Below, piece by piece: positions 16,849-25,155 of a DNA stretch of 64,000 nt; positions within the stretch are counted from its first letter, which is position 1, and the number at the start of each line of letters is the position of its first letter. Source of the stretch: G963665925 sp963676345 (GTDB taxonomy: Bacteria; Bacillota; Clostridia; Peptostreptococcales; Acidaminobacteraceae); NCBI GenBank assembly GCA_963676345.2, contig CAXXTS010000004.1, positions 310,001 through 374,000 on the forward strand, written 5' to 3'. The position numbers and the translations under genes are program-made. The notes under the pieces were generated by a model that saw nothing but the letters and a program-made list of their open reading frames with translations, was not told the DNA's origin and ran no database searches.

Positions 16849-18084
16849 ATGAGCTTAAATGCGACACCGAGAGGCAATCGTGTCCACATTGCCCTCTTCG
16901 GAAAAAGAAATGCTGGTAAGTCCAGTGTGATCAATGCCATCACAGATCAGGAAATTGCAATTGTATCTGATGTGAAGGGAACAACAACGGACCCTGTTTA
17001 TAAATCGATGGAAATACTCCCTATTGGCCCAACGGTCATTATTGACACTGCTGGTCTAGATGACTTCGGAGAGCTTGGGGAACTCCGTAAGAAAAAAACA
17101 ATTGAAGTCCTCTCCAAAACAGATGTAGCACTGGTTGTTATCGATGCCGGACAGGGCATTACAGAAGATGATCAGTTTATCCTCGATTTGATTCGTGAAA
17201 AAAACATTCCACAAATTCTTGTCCTAAACAAGCAAGATAGCTTCGAAACTTCAGCTGAAGCCATTGAAGACATCAAGGAAACCTACCAAGTTCCAATTAT
17301 TCCTGTTTCCGCCGCTACTGGCAAGGGCATTAGCTCCCTTAAAAAAGCCATTGCTTCAAGTCTTCCTGAAGATGAAGACAAATTCAGGATCATTGGTGAC
17401 CTCATTCAGCCCGGCGACTTTGTGGTCCTCGTCACACCCATTGACAAAGCTGCCCCAAAAGGCCGTCTGATTTTACCGCAGCAGCAGACCATTCGCGATA
17501 TTCTCGAAAGTGATGCCATTGCAGTTGTGACTAAAGAATACGAGCTTAAAGAAACCCTTGAAAAGCTGGGCACAAAGCCGCGCCTTGTCGTTACGGATTC
17601 ACAGGCCTTTCTTAAAGTGTCTGCAGATACACCAAAAGATATTCCACTTACTTCTTTCTCTATTCTATTTGCACGCCACAAGGGTGACTTAAATGAGCTC
17701 ATTCGTGGGGCAAAAGCCATTGAAAACCTGCAAGATGGTGATAAGGTCTTAATTTCTGAGGGCTGTACCCACCACCGTCAGGCCGATGATATTGGTCGTG
17801 TTAAAATTCCACGCTGGATCCGTCAAATGACAGGCAAGCAGATAGACTTTGAATTCACTTCAGGCACACAGTTTACTGAAGACATTGACCACTATAGCCT
17901 GATTGTACACTGCGGCGCCTGCATGCTCAATAAAACCGCTATGAATTACCGAATCGGTCAAGCCAAGCAGTTTGGCGTACCCATTGTAAATTACGGTGTC
18001 CTTATCGCTTATGTACAGGGTATTATTTCAAGAGCCATTGAACCATTTCCAATGGCAAAACTGCTTTGGGAAGAAGATTTATAA
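16849..18084 (+). CDS. hydF: [FeFe]-hydrogenase H-cluster maturation GTPase HydF
   Basis: HydF is the scaffold and GTPase on which the 2Fe subcluster of [FeFe]-hydrogenase is assembled before transfer to HydA. The 411-residue protein has GTPase motifs GKRNAGKSS (G1), DTAGLDD (G3) and NKQD (G4). It also has the C-terminal Fe-S ligands CTHH followed about 50 residues later by HCGAC, the CxH-HCxxC pattern of HydF. The start ATG at 16849 follows AAAGGAGC; an in-frame codon upstream at 16828 lacks an RBS. It is co-transcribed with aspA and followed by a terminator. HydE, HydG and the hydrogenase are not in this window. Confidence 0.96.
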   Translation: MSLNATPRGNRVHIALFGKRNAGKSSVINAITDQEIAIVSDVKGTTTDPVYKSMEILPIGPTVIIDTAGLDDFGELGELRKKKTIEVLSKTDVALVVIDAGQGITEDDQFILDLIREKNIPQILVLNKQDSFETSAEAIEDIKETYQVPIIPVSAATGKGISSLKKAIASSLPEDEDKFRIIGDLIQPGDFVVLVTPIDKAAPKGRLILPQQQTIRDILESDAIAVVTKEYELKETLEKLGTKPRLVVTDSQAFLKVSADTPKDIPLTSFSILFARHKGDLNELIRGAKAIENLQDGDKVLISEGCTHHRQADDIGRVKIPRWIRQMTGKQIDFEFTSGTQFTEDIDHYSLIVHCGACMLNKTAMNYRIGQAKQFGVPIVNYGVLIAYVQGIISRAIEPFPMAKLLWEEDL

Positions 18085-18086
18085 TC

Positions 18087-18122
18087 CAAAACCACTGATA
18101 ATAATTATCAGTGGTTTTTTTA
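18087..18122 (+). terminator. intrinsic terminator of aspA-hydF
   Basis: The perfect stem AAAACCACTGATAA with loop TAA is followed by a T run. Confidence 0.85.
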
Positions 18123-18133
18123 CACTAAAACAG

Positions 18134-18181
18134 TTGACAATGAAAGGATCGTCTAGTAAACTATATATTGTAATGATTACA
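18134..18181 (+). promoter_or_regulatory. rubrerythrin promoter with PerR-type operator
   Basis: TTGACA (18134-18139) and TAAACT (18157-18162) are spaced 17 bp. TGTAAT-G-ATTACA at 18169-18181 is a perfect 6-1-6 palindrome that covers the expected transcription start. The same palindrome with one change recurs at 38850-38862 in front of the rubredoxin/perR operon, supporting a shared PerR operator. Confidence 0.7.
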
Positions 18182-18269
18182 CGTTTGTACTCTTTACACA
18201 AAATGATCGTAATTGAAACTTGTGTTTCAAACACTACATAGGATTATACTAAATACTCGGAGGTTTAAA

Positions 18270-18818
18270 ATGAAGAAATTTGTCTGTACAGTATGCGGTT
18301 ATACACACGAAGGCGACGCAGCACCAGAAAAATGTCCACAATGTAACGTACCTGCTGAAAAATTCAAGGAACTTACTGGCGGTAAGCGCGTATGGGCTGA
18401 CCAGCACTTTATCGGTGTTGCTAAAGGCGTTGATGAAGAAATCGTTGAAGGGCTACGTCAAAACTACATGGGCGAGTGTACTGAAGTTGGTATGTACCTG
18501 GCAATGAGCCGTCAAGCTGACCGCGAAGGTTTCCCAGAAGTTGCTGAAGCTTACAAGCGTATTGCTTTTGAAGAAGCTGAGCATGCTGCTAAATTTGCTG
18601 AACTACTTGGTGAAGTTGTATTTGAATCAACTAAGAAGAACCTTGAACTTCGTGCAGATGCAGAGCAAGGCGCTACAGAGGGCAAGCTTGCTCTTGCTAA
18701 GCGTGCTAAAGAGCTTGGTCTGGATGCAATCCATGATACAGTTCACGAAATGTGTAAAGACGAAGCACGTCACGGCTGCGCGTTTGAAGGTCTTCTAAAC
18801 AGATACTTCGGCGAATAA
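18270..18818 (+). CDS. reverse rubrerythrin (rubredoxin domain N-terminal)
   Basis: The 182-residue protein begins with a rubredoxin-type iron site (CTVCGYTHEGDAAPEKCPQC, residues about 5-24). A diiron ferritin-like domain follows with the ligand motifs ECTEVGMYL, EEAEHAAKF and DEARHG. This inverted order is that of the 'reverse' rubrerythrins, which in clostridia act as the terminal NADH peroxidase components detoxifying H2O2. The start ATG follows CGGAGG. A PerR-type palindrome sits at its promoter. It is monocistronic, with a terminator 23 bp after the stop. Confidence 0.95.
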   Translation: MKKFVCTVCGYTHEGDAAPEKCPQCNVPAEKFKELTGGKRVWADQHFIGVAKGVDEEIVEGLRQNYMGECTEVGMYLAMSRQADREGFPEVAEAYKRIAFEEAEHAAKFAELLGEVVFESTKKNLELRADAEQGATEGKLALAKRAKELGLDAIHDTVHEMCKDEARHGCAFEGLLNRYFGE

Positions 18819-18840
18819 GATATTTCACCGTAAAGCATTA

Positions 18841-18881
18841 AAAAGCCACCGCAGGAAAACATTCTGCAGTGGCTTTTTTTT
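18841..18881 (+). terminator. intrinsic terminator of rubrerythrin
   Basis: The stem AAAGCCAC-GCAG, nearly perfect, is followed by eight T. Its T run overlaps the stop codon of the minus-strand small gene at 18880. Confidence 0.85.
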
Positions 18882-18987
18882 ATACTAAATAATTATCATT
18901 AGGGTCCCTATTTCTAGAACAACCCTTTTCCCAGTGGTATGTATTTAAGCCCTTCTTTTTATAGTATGGCGCACTTGCTTTTGACAT
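18880..18987 (-). CDS. small conserved-looking protein, 35 aa
   Basis: A 35-codon frame starts at ATG after a strong AAAGGAGGAATC and ends in TAA. The basic peptide begins MSKASAPYYKKKGLNTYHW and contains one cysteine. I recognise no named family. The strong RBS, the Lys/Tyr-rich start and the exact fit between the rubrerythrin terminator and repeat A suggest a real microprotein. It could be co-transcribed with whatever reads through repeat A, since I see no clear promoter in 18988-19053. Confidence 0.5.
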   Translation of the reverse strand: MSKASAPYYKKKGLNTYHWEKGCSRNRDPNDNYLV

Positions 18988-19053
18988 TATGATTCCTCCT
19001 TTCATAAACATTTGAATGCATTCAACTCTATTGCACTACTGGTAGTAATTAAC

Positions 19054-19256
19054 CAAAGCAATGCACAGAGCAACCTCCGGCTACTCATGTCGCGTGACGC
19101 GCCATGTTTGACTTTAACCTTAGCAATGCACAGAGCAACTTCCAGTTGCTCATGTCGCGGGACGCGCCATATACGTATAAACAGAGAAGAATACCGTTTT
19201 GTGCGAGCACAACGGTATTCTTCTCTGTTTATACGTGCATTGCTTTGTCTTTCGCG
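19054..19256 (-). repeat. terminator-associated hairpin element, copy A
   Basis: About 200 bp bounded by the inverted repeat CAAAGCAATGCAC (19054-19066) and GTGCATTGCTTTG (19235-19247). On the minus strand it begins at the T-tract of the symporter terminator with CGCGAAAGACAAAG. Then comes a perfect 26-bp palindrome (arms 19173-19198 and 19211-19236, 12-nt loop), and then two tandem units built on GAGCAAC-NNNNN-GTTGCTC hairpins followed by CGCG-N2-CGCG pairs. The flanking boxes, but not the palindrome sequence, recur at 41.7 and 60.8 kb. Reading frames in it are spurious. Confidence 0.75.
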
Positions 19257-19296
19257 TAAAAAAGCGCCCCGAAGTGTTCTTCGAGACGCCCTTTTA
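19257..19296 (-). terminator. intrinsic terminator of the alanine/glycine symporter gene
   Basis: On the minus strand the 11-bp stem GCGTCTCGAAG pairs with CTTCGGGGCGC (including G-T wobbles) and is followed by TTTTTT. Repeat element A starts directly after this T-tract. Confidence 0.8.
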
Positions 19297-19316
19297 TATT
19301 TTAAGTCGAAATCGAC

Positions 19317-20780
19317 TTAGCCTACTTTAGAATTTTTCTTTTCTAGCTTTTTAACCCAAAGGTCAGCGTTCTTGATACCAAGTTTACGAGGGTCAAATAC
19401 TGGGTCTTTACCAGCAGCTTTTTGCTCTTCGTAATCTTTAAGTGTAGCAACACCAGTCTTTGTAAGAATAATGATTGCCACGATGTTCAACCATGCCATA
19501 ACACCAACACCTACATCACCAAGTGCCCATACAGTACCTGCTGAGTTGATAGAACCTACAACAACCATGATTAGCATACCAATACGTGTTGCGTTGAATA
19601 CCGCTTTGTGGTTCTTCATTTTCTTAGCTAGGTAAGCAACGTTTGACTCTGCATAGTAGTAGTAAGCAAGTAGTGTTGTGAATGCGAAGAACAGAAGTGC
19701 TACTGCAACGAACATACTACCTAGACCAGGAAGCAGTGTATCAACTGCAGACTGTGTGAACACAGGACCTGGCTCAGCGCCGTTTAGAGCTGGGTTTTCA
19801 AAGATATATCCACCAGCGCCATCATATGTGTTGTACATGCCTGTAATCAGAATCATGAATGCAGTTGCAGAACATACGAACAGTGTATCAACGTATACTG
19901 AGAATGCTTGTACAAGACCTTGCTTAGCAGGGTGAGAAACTTCCGCAGCCGCTGCAGCCATAGGGCCAGTACCCTGACCAGCTTCGTTTGAGTAGATACC
20001 ACGCTTTACACCCCACATGATTGCCTGGCCGATGATTGCACCAAATGCAGCTTTTGTAGAGAATGCGTTAGTGAAAATCAGACTAAATACTCTTGGAACT
20101 TCACTTAGGTTCATCAGAATGATTACAACTGCGATGATGATGTATGCAATTGCCATGAAAGGTACAAGAATTTCAGCCACTTTACCAATACGCTTAACAC
20201 CACCGAAGATAACGCCAGCAAGTGCTATTGCTACGACAACGCCTGATACCATTGTAGGAACACCAAATGCATTGTTCATTGCAGATGCGATAGAGTTTGC
20301 TTGGATACCCGGTAGGAAGATACCAACTGCAACGATTGCAGAAATCGCAAATACCGTTGCAAATACCTTGTTACCAATACCTTTTTCAATATAGTACTGA
20401 GGACCACCACGATACTGTCCGTCCATCTCTTCTTTATAAACCTGTGCAAGAGCAGCTTCTACATAAGCTGAACCAGCGCCTAGGAATGCGATCGCCCACA
20501 TCCAGAAGATTGCACCAGGACCACCAAAGCCGATTGCAGATGCAACACCGGCAATGTTACCAGTACCAACACGTCCACCAAGTGCCATTGCAAATGACTG
20601 GAAGGAAGATACGCCTGAATCAGAATCGTCACCGCTAAATAACTGGCTAACCATGTCTTTAACCAGACGAACTTGTGGAAACTTCATAAGTACTGAGAAA
20701 TAAACGCCAGCACCTAAACATAAAAATACAAGTGCCTTACTCCAGATAATACCGTTAAGAAAATTAATTATTTGAGCCAT
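19317..20780 (-). CDS. alanine/glycine:cation symporter (AGCS family)
   Basis: A 487-residue membrane protein of the AGCS family (AlsT/DagA type), which imports alanine or glycine with Na+. Signature stretches are GGRVGTGNIAGVASAIGFGG, FWMWAIAFLGAGSAYVEAAL and GVKRGIYSNEAGQGT, and the length is typical. I chose ATG 20780 because AAGGGGGATC precedes it; the frame extends upstream only through leader sequence. A sigma-54-type promoter lies 140 bp upstream and a terminator follows the stop, so the gene is probably monocistronic. Confidence 0.95.
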   Translation of the reverse strand: MAQIINFLNGIIWSKALVFLCLGAGVYFSVLMKFPQVRLVKDMVSQLFSGDDSDSGVSSFQSFAMALGGRVGTGNIAGVASAIGFGGPGAIFWMWAIAFLGAGSAYVEAALAQVYKEEMDGQYRGGPQYYIEKGIGNKVFATVFAISAIVAVGIFLPGIQANSIASAMNNAFGVPTMVSGVVVAIALAGVIFGGVKRIGKVAEILVPFMAIAYIIIAVVIILMNLSEVPRVFSLIFTNAFSTKAAFGAIIGQAIMWGVKRGIYSNEAGQGTGPMAAAAAEVSHPAKQGLVQAFSVYVDTLFVCSATAFMILITGMYNTYDGAGGYIFENPALNGAEPGPVFTQSAVDTLLPGLGSMFVAVALLFFAFTTLLAYYYYAESNVAYLAKKMKNHKAVFNATRIGMLIMVVVGSINSAGTVWALGDVGVGVMAWLNIVAIIILTKTGVATLKDYEEQKAAGKDPVFDPRKLGIKNADLWVKKLEKKNSKVG

Positions 20781-20935
20781 TAAGATCCCCCTTAAAATAG
20801 ACTCGTGTATGATGGCCAACCCCTTAGCTTGGGCTAAGGTTATGAAAGCATCCATAGAAATAGATGAATATGTATGGCGCTTCCAGTCCACCCCTTAAAG
20901 ACGGACACTCATATATTACGCAAGTCCAGTGCCAA
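20781..20935 (-). promoter_or_regulatory. sigma-54 promoter and structured leader of the AGCS symporter
   Basis: On the minus strand TTGGCACTGGACTTGCG (20919-20935) has GG and GC 10 bp apart, a full match to the sigma-54 pattern. The leader of about 125 nt that follows contains the hairpin AACCTTAGCCCAAGCTAAGGGGTT and a GTCC/GGAC pair. I do not recognise it as a known riboswitch. The activator is unknown; the only enhancer-binding protein in the window is at 7.8-9.2 kb. The stretch 20936-21334 is AT-rich and I see no gene in it. Confidence 0.65.
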
Positions 20936-21334
20936 TTTTTTTAGAACACATTTAAAATTCTTGTCACATCCGCATGGTTAGAACGTCAGAGAGTTTTTCG
21001 ATAATTTAATAAATTGAATAATGCATGAGAAAAATTATGCACTTTTTTTCCACATGGGAACTTTTTTTCATATTCACAAGAAATTTTTTTCTCGCTATGA
21101 TTTTTTCTTCCCACCTAGCGTCTTGAGTTCCATTTTAAAAATTTATTTCTATTATATAAACCTCTAAATGGCACAAAAAAAAGCCACCCAATTGATCATC
21201 AGATGACTTTCATGCACTTCCAGATAATATTTACAAACCCACCCTACAAAATCATTCAAAAAAAGACACTTGCAAAATGCAATTTTTCAACCATATATAT
21301 TTCAAAATCAATATATTTTACAAACCAATCTATC

Positions 21335-21844
21335 TTATGTATGCTTTTTCATAAACAATTTAGGTACTAAAAACCACTTCATACGCGCACTCTCGCTGTC
21401 TACATCCATCCATGTATCAATATCTGCATCAAGGCAAACAAGACCGCAGGTCGGTAAGTACATTTGAAGGTCACCTTGAGAAACTAAATGTGCTACCAGC
21501 TGTTCACAGGCAGGGTTATGCCCTATCAGCATGACTGAGTCCACAGAAGCGTCCAGCCCACGCAACAAATTCACCATATGACTGATCTGTGGCATATATA
21601 GTCCATCTTCATAAGTCACATCAATTCGATTTTCAACCGCTTCAAGCAGCGCCTCGGTCGTTTCTTTTGCCCGCCGCGCTGTCGAAGATATAATAAGCTC
21701 TGGAATTTCTTGATGAACCGCAAGAAGGCTTCCCATAAACGCTGCGGCTTTTCGCCCTCGTGGTTTGAGCGGTCGATCAAAGTCTTCCATATCATCCCTA
21801 GTCCACTCAGCCTTACCATGACGCATAATATATATTCTTTTCAT
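21335..21844 (-). CDS. histidine phosphatase family protein (SixA-like)
   Basis: A 169-residue phosphohistidine phosphatase-like protein. It starts with the RHG motif (YIMRHGKAEW), where the His forms the phospho-enzyme. The second catalytic His is in MLIGHNPACEQLV, typical of SixA. Short single-domain length also fits SixA, which dephosphorylates phosphohistidine domains. The start ATG at 21844 follows AAGGAGGGC. It stands alone, divergent from the GGDEF protein gene. Confidence 0.9.
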   Translation of the reverse strand: MKRIYIMRHGKAEWTRDDMEDFDRPLKPRGRKAAAFMGSLLAVHQEIPELIISSTARRAKETTEALLEAVENRIDVTYEDGLYMPQISHMVNLLRGLDASVDSVMLIGHNPACEQLVAHLVSQGDLQMYLPTCGLVCLDADIDTWMDVDSESARMKWFLVPKLFMKKHT

Positions 21845-21955
21845 AAATGTGCCCTCCTTGGGGATATTCATACCCACTTTTGAAGGGCCGTTTCTCTTTT
21901 AGCGCAATTTTCATTATTGTGATAAAATTAAAGATATTACAGAGGAGGATATCTC

Positions 21956-24187
21956 ATGAAATTGAGCGCACACTCAAATCGAGAAAAGCCTCTTCAGAAC
22001 ACGCTTATGGCGCGTTTAGAAGAAGCTGATAAAATTCAATATAAGAATCCGCAAAATGCATATCGTATTGCTTCAGAAATCTATCAATCAGTAGATGAGA
22101 CCCAAGAGTCTGAAGTCTTTTTGCGCGCGCTCTACCTTAAAGGACGTAATGCCTGGCACCTTGGACATTACGAAGAGGCGCTCATCAGCGGAAATACGCT
22201 TCTCGACAAATCCCGCGCCCTAAATCATTTGAGCTTTCAAGCGGAGGCCTTTAACCTCATTGGCACCGTCAACCTCTATTTGGACAATCTCGACCAAGCC
22301 CTTGAGTATTACAGAGACGCTTTAAAACTTTCTAAAAAATCCTACAATGTACGTGTCGAAAGTGCTGCCTACAACAATATTGGAGAAATTTACAACAAAC
22401 TCAACGCCCATGACCAGGCGACAGAATACTATACAAAAGCCCTGCGCCTTTCTGAGTCAACAAATGACTCCAATGGCGTAGGAATTGCCTACCTCAACTT
22501 AGGTGAGCTGGCCATGAAAGACAACAGGCTTGAACTCGCTATACATCGGGTACTCAGCGCTCTAGAAGTCTTCAAAACCGACATGGATAGACTTGGAGAA
22601 GCCCATGCCCACTGCCTGATTGCTGATATTTTAAAAATGCAAAGCGATACTCAAAAAGCAGAGCACCACTACCTTGAGGCTGAGCGTCTAGTGCTGGAAA
22701 CGGGCGATCAATATACCTATTTGTTAACTGGTCTCGCCTATGCGGAGCTCCTAATAGACCAAAGTCGATTTGATGAAGCCGAGAAACGCTGTGACAACAT
22801 ACTGGACATTGCCAAGCAAATGGGGGCCAAATCCAGCCAGGCCCACGCATTATCTCTACTTGCAAAAATCTCAGAGAAGAAGGACGATTACAAAACCGCC
22901 CTCCTCTTTTATAAACGCTATCATGCTATGGATCACAAAATACAACAAGATACCCTAGACGAACGTCTCAATCACATCCGCTCACAATTTAGAATTGAGC
23001 AGACACAGCACGAAAAGGAAATTTTCAAGCTTAAAAATGTGGAGCTTCAATCTAAAAACAAAGAGCTTCAAAAACTACACGACAACATTGAAGTCATTTC
23101 AAAAATTGGAAGAGACATTACATCCACGCTGGATTTAAACCTTATTTTCAAACGCATTTATGAAAATGTTAATACACTGATGGACGCTTCATTTTTCGGA
23201 ATCAGCCTATATGATGAAAAAAGTAAGACCATCAAATACCCTATGTTTATTAATGATGAACGCCAATTTGAACACGAGAATACATCCATTGATGATATGA
23301 ACAGTTTGAGCGCTTGGTGTATTCGCAACCGTAAAGAAATTTTTACCAATGATTATCTTGCTGAGTACATATGTTATAAAGAAGATCCAATGAGCAATCG
23401 CAAGGGCCGTATGTCCCAGTCTATACTTTATGTCCCTCTCTTTATAGAAAATAAAATCATCGGTACCATCACGGCTCAGTCTTACAACCGTAACGCCTAT
23501 ACCAAGCACCATCTCGATATGCTCAAGACACTGGCTTCCTATACGGCAATTGCCATACGAAACGGGCAGGAATCAGACATGCTTGAAGCAGAAATTCGAA
23601 GAAGAAAAACCGTACAGGACGAACTCATCAATCTCAACAAACAACTTATTGAAATGACCTATATAGACGCACTAACGCAAATTCCGAACAGGCGCCACTT
23701 TACAGACACCCTTGAAAAAGAGATCAGCCGGTCCATTCGAGATAATCACCCTCTTGGACTACTCCTAATTGATATCGATAAATTCAAGGAATACAATGAC
23801 AACTATGGTCATACCGCTGGAGATACTTGTCTACACGCCATCGCACAAATTCTCAAAACCAGCTTGAAGCGCAAAACGGATTTTGTTGCCCGCTATGGTG
23901 GTGATGAATTTATTGCCATTTTACCTGGAACAGACCTTGACGGCGCCGTTCAAGTCGCAGAAGATATGCGCAAAAATGTTCAACTGGCTCAAATTGAACA
24001 TAAGTATTCAACGGTCAGTCCGATCATTTCCATTACGCTGGGAATCTATAGTGAATTCCCTGACACGAATACATCGCTTGAGCGGATTGTTCAGCTTGCA
24101 GATCAGGCGCTCTATACAGCCAAGGATATGGGCCGAAACTGTGTCGCAGCCAATATCAGTCCCATTCAATTTGAAAACAAGGGATAA
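21956..24187 (+). CDS. TPR-GAF-GGDEF diguanylate cyclase
   Basis: This 743-residue soluble signalling protein has three parts. Residues 1 to about 335 hold tetratricopeptide repeats (for example AYNNIGEIYNKLNAHDQATE and AYLNLGELAMKDNRLELA). After a helical linker comes a GAF-like sensor (about 390-545). The C-terminal GGDEF domain (about 570-735) has an intact active site ARYGGDEFIAIL near residue 648, so it can probably make cyclic di-GMP. No membrane segment is seen. The start ATG follows AGAGGAGG. The gene stands alone and converges on the DUF6179 gene with only a 6-bp gap. Confidence 0.93.
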   Translation: MKLSAHSNREKPLQNTLMARLEEADKIQYKNPQNAYRIASEIYQSVDETQESEVFLRALYLKGRNAWHLGHYEEALISGNTLLDKSRALNHLSFQAEAFNLIGTVNLYLDNLDQALEYYRDALKLSKKSYNVRVESAAYNNIGEIYNKLNAHDQATEYYTKALRLSESTNDSNGVGIAYLNLGELAMKDNRLELAIHRVLSALEVFKTDMDRLGEAHAHCLIADILKMQSDTQKAEHHYLEAERLVLETGDQYTYLLTGLAYAELLIDQSRFDEAEKRCDNILDIAKQMGAKSSQAHALSLLAKISEKKDDYKTALLFYKRYHAMDHKIQQDTLDERLNHIRSQFRIEQTQHEKEIFKLKNVELQSKNKELQKLHDNIEVISKIGRDITSTLDLNLIFKRIYENVNTLMDASFFGISLYDEKSKTIKYPMFINDERQFEHENTSIDDMNSLSAWCIRNRKEIFTNDYLAEYICYKEDPMSNRKGRMSQSILYVPLFIENKIIGTITAQSYNRNAYTKHHLDMLKTLASYTAIAIRNGQESDMLEAEIRRRKTVQDELINLNKQLIEMTYIDALTQIPNRRHFTDTLEKEISRSIRDNHPLGLLLIDIDKFKEYNDNYGHTAGDTCLHAIAQILKTSLKRKTDFVARYGGDEFIAILPGTDLDGAVQVAEDMRKNVQLAQIEHKYSTVSPIISITLGIYSEFPDTNTSLERIVQLADQALYTAKDMGRNCVAANISPIQFENKG

Positions 24188-24193
24188 TTCTTA

Positions 24194-25144
24194 TTATAGC
24201 CAGATGGCTTGTGTATTTCCCAGTTCAATAGCTGCACTGAAGGCTTTAAGGCGGCTCTTTAAGTACAAATGACTATACTGCTTTTGTACATCTGAAAAAA
24301 ATGGACACGCTTTACTGTAAGCGTCCAGTGCACCTTGGAGCACCTTCTCAATTGTCAGTGCAGGCAGGCCTTGCATGTGTTCATAAAAAGAACTCTGTTC
24401 GGGATGGTTAAGCCCCAATGTCAGCAGGTCTTGCTGCAGCAGACTTTTAAAAAAGTGATTTTCAATAATAATTTCAAAGATGTTGACTGGCATTTCTTCA
24501 AACTGAATGCCGTGAACCCTTTCATATCTTTTTAAGAGTCTTTTTATGTCCGTTTCTTTAAAGAAACGGACTATTTCATTTTCAATAAGAAAGCGCTCCA
24601 AATAGGTTCGAATATACTTCACGCCCTGAATGGTTTCTGGAAGTGGTTGTGCCAGCGGGTAGTCAATATCTGTCACCAGACTCGTCGCGTCATAACTGAA
24701 GTTATAAGCCTTAAAAAAAGCCGGAATGGCTTTTTTGAAGGTGTCCATGTAAATGTGGTTGTACACGGGTACCCGCACTTTTTCTACCTGAAGATAGACC
24801 AGATAGGTTTCCTTTATATAGATTTGAATGTTTGAATAGGCCTCTTTAAAGAGCATCCTGATAGAACAGTCTTTTATATCCAGTGGGGCCTCAATATCTT
24901 CAAGGACCTCAATGTAGAGATTTATAATGTATATAAATGACTTAAAGATTGTATCAACACGCTCTTTTGATAAGCTGCCAGATTGTTCACCCGAATAATC
25001 CGTCAGATGTCTATGGAGGCACTGCTGCAGTTCATGATGCAGCCTATTTGCGTCTTCAACTCTAAGTGTCCCTGATTTTAAGCCTTCCATGATCTTCCCT
25101 TCCAGCGTTTTGACAGGTGTGGTTGAATTAAAAAGTGTTCCCAT
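24194..25144 (-). CDS. DUF6179-type protein, function unknown
   Basis: A 316-residue, mostly alpha-helical soluble protein without signal peptide or obvious catalytic motif. From recall it fits the clostridial DUF6179 family, which is regularly followed or preceded by a DUF6323 gene, as here (12-bp gap). I cannot confirm the family without a search. The start ATG follows AAAGGAGGT. The pair is probably a two-gene operon transcribed toward the GGDEF gene. Confidence 0.7.
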   Translation of the reverse strand: MGTLFNSTTPVKTLEGKIMEGLKSGTLRVEDANRLHHELQQCLHRHLTDYSGEQSGSLSKERVDTIFKSFIYIINLYIEVLEDIEAPLDIKDCSIRMLFKEAYSNIQIYIKETYLVYLQVEKVRVPVYNHIYMDTFKKAIPAFFKAYNFSYDATSLVTDIDYPLAQPLPETIQGVKYIRTYLERFLIENEIVRFFKETDIKRLLKRYERVHGIQFEEMPVNIFEIIIENHFFKSLLQQDLLTLGLNHPEQSSFYEHMQGLPALTIEKVLQGALDAYSKACPFFSDVQKQYSHLYLKSRLKAFSAAIELGNTQAIWL

Positions 25145-25155
25145 TTCTACCTCCT

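Noticed and set aside
19012..19320. Open reading frame of about 100 codons over repeat A (Ser/Arg/Cys-rich)
   Set aside because: It is read through palindromic repeat sequence, has no RBS and changes frame between repeat copies; similar frames in copies B and C are also artefacts.
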